Below, piece by piece: positions 53,041-60,102 of a stretch of 64,000 nucleotides of DNA; position 1 is the first letter of the stretch, and the number at the start of each line of letters is the position of its first letter. The translations under genes and the position numbers were made by a program. The DNA is from Kosakonia sacchari. GTDB lineage: Bacteria > Pseudomonadota > Gammaproteobacteria > Enterobacterales > Enterobacteriaceae. The stretch is from the NCBI GenBank assembly GCA_900109485.1, contig FOAY01000005.1:62001-126000 (forward strand). The letters are read 5' to 3'. The notes under the pieces were generated by a model. The model made no database searches, was not told where the DNA came from, and worked only from the letters and a program-made list of their open reading frames with translations.

Positions 53041-53697
53041 TCAGCGATAAAATTGCTTATGGATAATGTTTGCGCCCTCATCGATGGCGCGCCATATTCC
53101 GCGTTCGCTGGCAAAAGCATCACCTTCTTCAAGTGCGGCTAATAAGTCTGAATAATCGTGGCTGCGTGTTAAATCATCCGAATGTGGATAAAGATAATTA
53201 AAACATGGGCCAATGCGTACCCATAATTGCTCAATCAGTGCTGTCAATGTCGGCATACCTGCCTGCTGGTAAATCGAAAAGCGAAAAATCCGATTTGCCT
53301 GCAACATCTGCTCGGTATGGCCACTTTTTAGTGTTTCGTGAAAAGCCGCAGCCAGTGCACGCAACTCCCTGATCCTCTCCGGGGTCATACTTTGACTGGC
53401 GGCACGGGCAGCCATCCCTTCAAGGTTTTTGCGTATCTGGTTGATTTCGTCATAGCGTTCGAGGCTGACTTCCGGCACCAAAAACGCCTGCGCCGGTGTG
53501 GCATGCAGCGCGCCTGCGGAGACCAACCGCAAAAGCGCTTCCCGTACCGGAGTAATACTGGTACCCAACTGATCTGCTATTTCTTTCGTGATAAGCCGTG
53601 CGCCAGGTTTTAGCGCGCCGATAATAAGCGCATTCTTCAGACTCGCCTCCACCTGCATAGTAAGGCTGGTTCGTTGCGCTTTTTCCAAATCAAGCAT
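53041..53697 (-). CDS. mcbR: GntR/FadR-family regulator McbR
   Basis: 218 residues; E. coli McbR (YncC) is similar in length and sequence (GALKPGARLITKEIADQLGTSITPVREALLRLVS, about 28-62, and IEQLWVRIGPCFNYLYPH). Winged helix at the N-terminus, FCD ligand domain at the C-terminus. In E. coli McbR represses mcbA and yncE-neighbourhood genes and affects colanic acid. Position next to curA and yncD is conserved. Confidence 0.85.
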   Translation of the reverse strand: MLDLEKAQRTSLTMQVEASLKNALIIGALKPGARLITKEIADQLGTSITPVREALLRLVSAGALHATPAQAFLVPEVSLERYDEINQIRKNLEGMAARAASQSMTPERIRELRALAAAFHETLKSGHTEQMLQANRIFRFSIYQQAGMPTLTALIEQLWVRIGPCFNYLYPHSDDLTRSHDYSDLLAALEEGDAFASERGIWRAIDEGANIIHKQFYR

Positions 53698-53915
53698 GTT
53701 TGCGTCCTGTATAATTTCTTATTTATTTTCAGCCTGGTAGCGTGTCCGTAATCATTCAAATATATTATATAAACATGCCTGGTATTGGATTGTCGCGTAA
53801 AAGGTGTAGCTAATAATTAGTTATTATGCACAACTACCAGGAACCGCCTTCACAAGGTTATCAGTTCCTTATGCATGTCTAATTAAAGACGTTTTTTCAG
53901 ATTTTGCACAATTCT

Positions 53916-53940
53916 GATGGCGGTTTTTTTCGCCGCCATC
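53916..53940 (-). terminator. Hairpin at the end of curA
   Basis: GATGGCGG, 9-base loop, CCGCCATC; 8-bp stem just past the minus-strand curA stop. The T-run lies in the plus-strand loop rather than after the stem, so termination is uncertain. Confidence 0.55.
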
Positions 53941-53946
53941 AATCGT

Positions 53947-54984
53947 TTAGCGTGAGGGTCCAATTTGCACGACGACCTTGCCGAAATTTCGACCTTCCAG
54001 CATACCGATAAACGTCTCTGGCGCTCGCTCAAGACCTTCTGTGAGTTGCTCACGGTAGTGAATTATTTCCTGTTTTACCCATTTCCCCATTTCTTGCTGG
54101 AATTCGTTAATTCGGTGACCGTAATCCTGCGTAATAATAAATCCCTGCAACCGAATTCGTTTTTTAAGCAGCGTTGCCATTAATAAGGGAATACGATCCG
54201 GGCCGTCAGGAAGTTCAGTGGCGTTATAACCGCTGACTAATCCGCAAAGCGGAATTCGCGCCTGAGTATTTAATAATGGCAGTACGGCATCAAAGACTTT
54301 GCCGCCGACATTTTCGAAATAGATATCGATCCCTTGCGGGCAGGCCGCCGCCAGTTGTTCGGCAAAATCCTCCGCGTGATGGTCAAGACAGAGATCAAAA
54401 CCGAGCACCTCCACGGCATGACGGCACTTCTCTTTGCCTCCGGCGACCCCGACAACGCGACAGCCCTTAATTTTACCGATCTGCCCGACCGTTGCGCCGA
54501 CCGGGCCGGTTGCCGCGGCAACGACCAGCGTTTCCCCCGCTTTCGGCTGACCGATATCAAGCAGCCCCATATAGGCGGTAAACCCCGGCATGCCGAGAAT
54601 ACCCAGTGACCAGGAAGGATGCTGCGGATCTTTACCAAGGTTGATCACATCGTCGCCGTTAGCGATGTCGTAATCCTGCCAACCGCTGTAAGCCAGCACC
54701 CAATCGCCTTCGGCAAAATCCGGATGCAGTGAACTGACCACTCGGCTGACCGTCGCGCCGCACATCACTTCGCCGATTTTTACCGGCGGCGAGTAGGATG
54801 GCGCATCGCTCATACGACCACGCATATAGGGATCTAACGAGAGGTAAACAGTACGCAGTAACACCTGGCCTTCGCCGGGCGCTGCGATGTCGTCCTCTTC
54901 AAGGCGGAAATTGTCGGTAACCGGGGCGCCATGTGGACGGGAAGCCAGTACCCAACGGCGATTACGGTGAGAAGATTGATTCAT
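53947..54984 (-). CDS. curA: NADPH-dependent curcumin/dihydrocurcumin reductase
   Basis: 345 residues, the same length as E. coli CurA (YncB). Medium-chain dehydrogenase/leukotriene B4 reductase type: RRWVLASRPHGAPV at the start, LSLDPYMRGRMSD (about 50-62), the NADPH-binding AATGPVGATVGQIGK (about 158-172) and YFENVGGKVFDAVLPLL. No zinc ligands, as expected for this group. It reduces conjugated double bonds. Confidence 0.93.
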   Translation of the reverse strand: MNQSSHRNRRWVLASRPHGAPVTDNFRLEEDDIAAPGEGQVLLRTVYLSLDPYMRGRMSDAPSYSPPVKIGEVMCGATVSRVVSSLHPDFAEGDWVLAYSGWQDYDIANGDDVINLGKDPQHPSWSLGILGMPGFTAYMGLLDIGQPKAGETLVVAAATGPVGATVGQIGKIKGCRVVGVAGGKEKCRHAVEVLGFDLCLDHHAEDFAEQLAAACPQGIDIYFENVGGKVFDAVLPLLNTQARIPLCGLVSGYNATELPDGPDRIPLLMATLLKKRIRLQGFIITQDYGHRINEFQQEMGKWVKQEIIHYREQLTEGLERAPETFIGMLEGRNFGKVVVQIGPSR

Positions 54985-55051
54985 CGTGCTCTCCTGTGCA
55001 TGAAAGACTAATTACTGATACTAGTCGTTTCCTGCCAGCAGCGCGTTAACA

Positions 55052-55627
55052 TTATGAACCGGCGTGGTTGAGCCGCACCACCAGGTAGCGACAAGGCGCA
55101 CTGCTCTCGTTGATAAAACGGCAATCGTTCGGCGGCCCGAGTTCCAGGCAATCCCCGGCTTTCATCTCGTGCCGCGTATCGCCTTCGACAAACACCAACT
55201 CGCCTTCCTGCAACCAAATTAACTGCCGTGCCAGTGCATACGAAGAAGCGGGCATCGGAATATCGCTGCCGGCTGGCAGATCGATTTGCACCAGATCGAT
55301 AGGCAGATCGCTACGCGGCGAGACGTGGCGGCGCAGGTAGTGGCTTTGTGGATCGCGCCATACCGGCTGATCGGCGTAGCGCAGCAGTTTTCCTTCCTGC
55401 ATTTCGGCACGGGCAATCAGCGTTGACATGCTGATGCCGAACGCGCCGGAAAGCCGCGCCAGCAGCGCCGCCGTTGGGCTGCTCTCGCCGCGCTCGATTT
55501 TGTGGATCATCGCCCGCGAAACGCCCGCGCGTTCGGCCAGTTCGCTCAATGACCAGCCGCGGGATTCACGTTCTACACGAATTCGGGCACTGATCCGTTG
55601 ATTTATATTGTCTGAGATAGTATTCAT
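55052..55627 (-). CDS. XRE-family regulator with cupin domain
   Basis: 191 residues. An N-terminal XRE helix-turn-helix (RESRGWSLSELAERAGVSRAMIHKIERGESSPTAALLARLSGAFG, about 20-64) and a C-terminal cupin barrel (LPAGSDIPMP, LIWLQEGELVFVEGDTRHEMKAGDCLELGPPNDCRF). It diverges from mnaT with only 37 bases between the starts and an 8-bp inverted repeat over its own start codon, suggesting autoregulation and control of mnaT-ydcZ. It is not the E. coli SutR (YdcN) sequence. Confidence 0.85.
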   Translation of the reverse strand: MNTISDNINQRISARIRVERESRGWSLSELAERAGVSRAMIHKIERGESSPTAALLARLSGAFGISMSTLIARAEMQEGKLLRYADQPVWRDPQSHYLRRHVSPRSDLPIDLVQIDLPAGSDIPMPASSYALARQLIWLQEGELVFVEGDTRHEMKAGDCLELGPPNDCRFINESSAPCRYLVVRLNHAGS

Positions 55628-55640
55628 ATCGTAATACTAT
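55617..55640. promoter_or_regulatory. Inverted repeat in the XRE-cupin/mnaT divergent promoter
   Basis: ATAGTATT, 8-base spacer, AATACTAT: perfect 8-bp arms covering the regulator start codon and lying 25 bases before mnaT. A natural site for the XRE-cupin protein. Confidence 0.65.
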
Positions 55641-55664
55641 AGTGTACAAATCTGAGGTTCAACC

Positions 55665-56180
55665 ATGAATATTCGTTTTGCCGGGAAAGAAGATTGCGCC
55701 GCCATTGCGGAGATCTACAACCATGCAGTGGTGAACACCGCCGCCATCTGGAACGATCAAACGGTCGATGTCGGGAACCGCATTGCCTGGTTTGAAGCGC
55801 GCGCCAAACTGGGTTATCCGGTGCTGGTCAGTGAAGAAAATGGCGTGGTCACCGGCTATGCTTCGTTCGGTGACTGGCGCGCTTTCGATGGTTTTCGCCA
55901 TACCGTTGAGCACTCGGTGTATGTTCATCCCGAACATCAGGGCAAAGGCCTCGGGCTGGCGCTGATGGAACGTCTGATTGAAGAAGCGAAACGCATTGGC
56001 AAACATGTGATGGTGGCGGGGATTGAATCGCAAAACCACGGCTCTATTCATCTGCACAGTAAACTGGGTTTTGTCACCACCGGGGAAATGCCGCAAGTCG
56101 GCACCAAGTTTGGCCGCTGGCTCGATTTAACCTTTATGCAGTTGCAGCTCGATAACCGAACCGATCCGGATGCTATCTAA
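55665..56180 (+). CDS. mnaT: L-amino acid (methionine sulfoximine/sulfone) N-acyltransferase
   Basis: 171 residues against 172 in E. coli MnaT (YncA). GNAT fold with acetyl-CoA motif HPEHQGKGLGLALMERLI (about 89-106) and the SQNHGSIHLHSKLGF segment. It acetylates methionine sulfoximine, methionine sulfone and related amino-acid analogues. Its stop overlaps the ydcZ start by 1 nt (TAATG). Confidence 0.93.
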   Translation: MNIRFAGKEDCAAIAEIYNHAVVNTAAIWNDQTVDVGNRIAWFEARAKLGYPVLVSEENGVVTGYASFGDWRAFDGFRHTVEHSVYVHPEHQGKGLGLALMERLIEEAKRIGKHVMVAGIESQNHGSIHLHSKLGFVTTGEMPQVGTKFGRWLDLTFMQLQLDNRTDPDAI

Positions 56181-56629
56181 TGAACCAGTCGTTGACCCTC
56201 ACCTTTCTGATCGCCGCCGGGATTGGCCTGGTCGTGCAAAATACGCTGATGGTGCGCATTACCCAGTCGGCCTCGACGATCCTTATCGCCATGCTGCTCA
56301 ACTCGCTGGTGGGTATTGTACTATTTGTCTCGATTTTGCTGATCAAGCACGGGATGAGCGGGTTTCAGGAACTGTACGCCAGCGTGAAGTGGTGGACATT
56401 GATTCCCGGTCTGCTGGGTTCGTTTTTTGTCTTTGCCAGCATCAGCGGTTATCAGTACGTTGGCGCGGCTACGACCATTGCGGTTCTGGTGGCAAGCCAA
56501 CTGATTGGCGGGCTGGCGATGGATGTGATGAGGAGTCAGGGGATCGCGCTGCGGGCGCTGATTGGCCCGGTGTGCGGCGCGGTGCTGCTGGTGATTGGCG
56601 CCTGGCTGGTTGCCAGACGCCAGTTCTGA
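56180..56629 (+). CDS. ydcZ: DMT-type inner membrane protein YdcZ
   Basis: 149 residues with five membrane helices, close to E. coli YdcZ. The family (DUF606) is a half-size relative of drug/metabolite transporters; its substrate is unknown. Coupling to mnaT suggests a role linked to amino-acid analogue detoxification. Its stop codon abuts that of the convergent ydcY. Confidence 0.92.
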   Translation: MNQSLTLTFLIAAGIGLVVQNTLMVRITQSASTILIAMLLNSLVGIVLFVSILLIKHGMSGFQELYASVKWWTLIPGLLGSFFVFASISGYQYVGAATTIAVLVASQLIGGLAMDVMRSQGIALRALIGPVCGAVLLVIGAWLVARRQF

Positions 56630-56863
56630 TTACAGGATTGAGCCACCTTTGGTGAGCTGGTCACGGCGCGCTTCCATATCTTCTTTATGCTGGCGGCCGT
56701 GATGCGCAATCGCCGTTCGCAGGCGCTGCTGCTGCGCGTAGCGCTCTTCCCGGCTTAGCGCGGCGTCATCGCTGAGTTCAACCAGTAATTCGTTCATCCC
56801 AATAATAACGCTCTGTTCAATGGCCGCATCAACGCGCGCGACAACCTCATCCAGATGTGACAT
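56630..56863 (-). CDS. ydcY: Conserved small protein YdcY
   Basis: 77 residues from the ATG at 56863 (MSHLDEVVARVDAAIEQS), equal to E. coli YdcY. Mostly helical and charged (REERYAQQQRLRTAIAHHGRQHKEDMEARRDQL). Function unknown; DUF2526 family. Located directly after a binding-protein gene on the same strand, 10 nt apart. Confidence 0.93.
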   Translation of the reverse strand: MSHLDEVVARVDAAIEQSVIIGMNELLVELSDDAALSREERYAQQQRLRTAIAHHGRQHKEDMEARRDQLTKGGSIL

Positions 56864-56873
56864 ATCCACTCCT

Positions 56874-58472
56874 TTAATTCAATTTCGCTTTCGAGAAATC
56901 ACTGCCCATCAGGCTAACCTGGTAACCGGTCACATTGCTGCGCGTGGCATAGAAGGTTTTGCCGTTCGCCAGCGCAATCCACGGCGCCTGCTGGTAGAAG
57001 ATATCCTGCGCCTGTTCGTACAGCTTGGCGCGTGCCGCCGGATCGCTGACCACTTTGGCTTTCTGCACCAGCGCATCATAACCTTTATCGCACCAGCGCG
57101 CGGCGTTGGCGCCGGTTTTGATGCTGTTGCAGCCCAGCAGCGTATCGGCGAAGTTATCCGGGTCGCCATTATCCGACATCCAGCCGAACAGTGCCGTATC
57201 GTGCTCGCCTTTGCGCATTCCGGCCAGATACTCGCCCCATTCGAAAGAGACAATCTTCGCTTTTACGCCCACTTTCGCCCAGTCGCTCTGGATCATCTCG
57301 GCGATACGGCGCGAGTTCGGGTTATACGGACGTTGTACCGGCATTGACCACAGTGTGGCTTCAAAGCCTTTCTCCAGGCCCGCCTGTTTCAGCAGCGCTT
57401 TGGCTTTTTCCGGATCGTAGCTGTAATCCTTCAGGTCTTTGTTATAGCCCAGCATATTGGGCGGCAGCGGTGATTTCGCCACGCTGCCCGAGCCGAGGAA
57501 TACGGCGTTAACGATCGCCTGCTTATCGGTGGCGTAGTTCAGCGCCTGACGCACCAGTACGTTATCAAACGGTTTTTTCTCGGTATTAAACGCCAGATAA
57601 CCGACGTTCAGCGCATCAACGGTATGCAGCGTCAAATCTTTATTGTTTTTGATCTGATCGAACTGCACCGGTGACGGCGCCGGAATGATCTGGCACTCGT
57701 TGGTTTGCAGCTTCGCCAGGCGCGTCTGCACATCCGGAGTGATAGAGAAAATCAGGTGTTTAGTCGGTACCGGGCCTTCCCAGTAGTTCGGGTTGGCAAG
57801 GTAGCGGATTTGCGCATCGGTTTTATATTGCTGCAACACATAGGGGCCGGTACCGATTGGCCAGTTATCGACGTTTTCCGGCGTGCCTTTTTTCAGCATC
57901 GCATCGGCGTATTCTGCTGAGAGAATAGAGGCGAAATCCATCCCCCAGTCGGCAAGAAATGCGGCGTTCGGCTCGTTCAGCACAAACTGGACGTGGTAAT
58001 CGTCCACCTTTTTCACCGCTTTAATCAGCTTATCAAGGCCGACATCGGTGAAGTATTCGTAATTACCCTGCGAAACATTGTGATACGGGTGTTTCGCGTC
58101 CATCTGCCGCATGACGGAGAAAATCACGTCATCGGCGTTGAAATCGCGCGTCGGTTTAAAATATTTATTGCTGTTGAATTTCACCCCCTGGCGCAGTGTA
58201 AACGTCCAGGTTTTGCCATCTTCCGACACTTTCCACTCCGTCGCCAGCGACGGAATCGGGGTATTTTTCACCGGATCGAAGGTGACCAGGCGGTTATAAA
58301 GCACCTGCGAGCTGGCAACAAAAGTAGGCCCGGAACTGGCAATTTGCGGGTTAAAGGATTCAGGCGACGCTTCGGAACAGTAGACGATGGTGTCGTTAGA
58401 TGCAGCCCATGCAGCACTTGCCGGTAACAATGTGCTCAGCGCGAGGGCGAGCAGCGTTTTCCCCGTAGTCAT
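56874..58472 (-). CDS. Orphan periplasmic binding protein, DppA-like
   Basis: 532 residues with a signal peptide ending AAWA (about 20-23). SBP family 5 fold throughout: IVYCSEASPESFNPQ, TLRQGVKFNSNKYFKPTRDFNADDVIFS, SDNGDPDNFADTLLGC. It is closest in pattern to DppA/heme-dipeptide binding proteins. No permease or ATPase genes adjoin it, so it probably serves a transporter encoded elsewhere, such as Dpp. It may be co-transcribed with ydcY. Confidence 0.87.
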   Translation of the reverse strand: MTTGKTLLALALSTLLPASAAWAASNDTIVYCSEASPESFNPQIASSGPTFVASSQVLYNRLVTFDPVKNTPIPSLATEWKVSEDGKTWTFTLRQGVKFNSNKYFKPTRDFNADDVIFSVMRQMDAKHPYHNVSQGNYEYFTDVGLDKLIKAVKKVDDYHVQFVLNEPNAAFLADWGMDFASILSAEYADAMLKKGTPENVDNWPIGTGPYVLQQYKTDAQIRYLANPNYWEGPVPTKHLIFSITPDVQTRLAKLQTNECQIIPAPSPVQFDQIKNNKDLTLHTVDALNVGYLAFNTEKKPFDNVLVRQALNYATDKQAIVNAVFLGSGSVAKSPLPPNMLGYNKDLKDYSYDPEKAKALLKQAGLEKGFEATLWSMPVQRPYNPNSRRIAEMIQSDWAKVGVKAKIVSFEWGEYLAGMRKGEHDTALFGWMSDNGDPDNFADTLLGCNSIKTGANAARWCDKGYDALVQKAKVVSDPAARAKLYEQAQDIFYQQAPWIALANGKTFYATRSNVTGYQVSLMGSDFSKAKLN

Positions 58473-58751
58473 TATCAGGAACCTTCTTATTTATATGGAG
58501 TAGTAATCTCAGCACAGCTCAGGTGAACTGGCAAATAGTGATTCTCTATCAGGTTATGCTAAAGCAGTTGATTTCGCTGAAATATCAACCATCATTACGA
58601 TTAAAACTTATCTTAAATAATTATCGCGGCGTCAAGTCTGATTGAAGTGATCTATGCATCGAGAATTCAATGGTTTTGCAGTCTCCTCTTCCTTTTACTG
58701 GCGACAAGTTTGCGTATAGTAGACGCGTAAAGAAGCCTATGGGATGAAAAC

Positions 58752-60098
58752 GTGGCAAAAACTCTCTTACGCAGCGGCGATCTGGATGATTTCCAGGCCG
58801 TGGGCGGCGGCGGTCAGGCCGTATTTGATTCGGCATTACAAATTCGTGAAGCACTGCGTCTGCGCAAACAGCAGGCTCTGGTTGACTGTCTGGCAATACC
58901 CCAGGTCAATGATGAAGGCGATCGTGTCGACTGGTATTCACCCATCGACGGTCGTTCGGTTTCGTGGAAAGCCGCCGATGAAGAGGCGCGAAGCCGCGCC
59001 CGCGAGCACCTCGAAAACACCCTCGACAGCGCTTATGCTCTGAGCCGCAAATGCCTGCAATCGCAGAAAACAGCACAGCAGCTGTTTGGCTCGCTGCTGG
59101 AAAAAGCGCTGCAATTTCCCGGTGAAAACCACGTTTTCCTCGTCGATGGCAAACCGGTCATCACCTTCTGGGGGTTCGTCAACCTCAATGAAAGCGCGCG
59201 TGAAAATGTGCTCGACTGTCTGCGCGAACCGGAACCCGAAGTGCCGGAAATCACCATGCTGCCGGAACCGGAGCCAGAAGAAGAGCCTGCCGTTGAAGTC
59301 ACCTTCAGCCAGGCGGATGCGCCGCTGTTAAGCCCGCAGCCGGAAATCAAAATGCAGCCTGAACCGGTTGAAGAGCCGCCAGTGCAGGCCGCGCCGACGC
59401 CAGAACCCGCGCCGGTTGCCGCGACGCCTGCGAAAAAACGTCGTCGCTACGGTCTGTGGGCGCTGCCGGTTGCTGCCGCCGTTGCGGCGGCTATTGCCAC
59501 CCCGCTGCTGCTGAAGCAACAAGAGGTTCCGACTCCCGCGCCGGTGGTTGCAAAAGTTGAACCTGTCGAGATTGCGCCGCCAGCCATGCAAGCCGCGCCA
59601 ATTCCTGCGCTGACGGCGAAGTTGCCGCTGCACCAGGCGGAAGTCTCTGCCCCAGCCGAACCCGTAGTCGAGAAACCCGCAGCGAAAGAGCCGGTGGTGA
59701 TTTCCGCCATCCCGAAAGGCGCGCTGGTGATGGATGCTGTCGAGGTGAAAATCGGTTCAACTAAATTCCTTAACGGTAGCTGGCGCGTTGATCTGGATGT
59801 CAAAGATCCGGTGACCGGCAAAGCGCCAGCGGTGCGTTACCAAATCCAGAACAACAAAGGGTCGGCGCGCATTGTTCACGGTAAGAACATTACCTGCCGC
59901 GCAGATCTCTTCTCTGGCCTGCACGAAACCGGCGAACTGCTGATTAAAAGTCGCGGTAACGCGCGGTGCAGTGACGGTACCCGTTACCCCATGCCGGACA
60001 TTTCCTGTAAAGCAGGTAGCAACGACGTAGCCGAGTGCAGCGCACGTTTTGACGCCAAAACCACCGTTCCGGTGACGTTCAGAAAAACAGGTGACTGA
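58752..60098 (+). CDS. srfA: SrfA family protein (virulence-associated, function unknown)
   Basis: 448 residues from a GTG start. N-terminal soluble domain (about 1-170), a proline- and glutamate-rich linker (about 175-232), a basic KKRRR stop-transfer and one membrane helix (about 236-256), a further Ala/Pro-rich linker, and a C-terminal domain with four cysteines (ITCRADL, NARCSDG, DISCKAG, AECSARF) that is probably periplasmic and disulfide bonded. Matches the SrfA family, first noted in Salmonella as an SsrB-regulated locus. First gene of srfABC. Confidence 0.85.
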   Translation: MAKTLLRSGDLDDFQAVGGGGQAVFDSALQIREALRLRKQQALVDCLAIPQVNDEGDRVDWYSPIDGRSVSWKAADEEARSRAREHLENTLDSAYALSRKCLQSQKTAQQLFGSLLEKALQFPGENHVFLVDGKPVITFWGFVNLNESARENVLDCLREPEPEVPEITMLPEPEPEEEPAVEVTFSQADAPLLSPQPEIKMQPEPVEEPPVQAAPTPEPAPVAATPAKKRRRYGLWALPVAAAVAAAIATPLLLKQQEVPTPAPVVAKVEPVEIAPPAMQAAPIPALTAKLPLHQAEVSAPAEPVVEKPAAKEPVVISAIPKGALVMDAVEVKIGSTKFLNGSWRVDLDVKDPVTGKAPAVRYQIQNNKGSARIVHGKNITCRADLFSGLHETGELLIKSRGNARCSDGTRYPMPDISCKAGSNDVAECSARFDAKTTVPVTFRKTGD

Positions 60099-60102
60099 GT
60101 TT

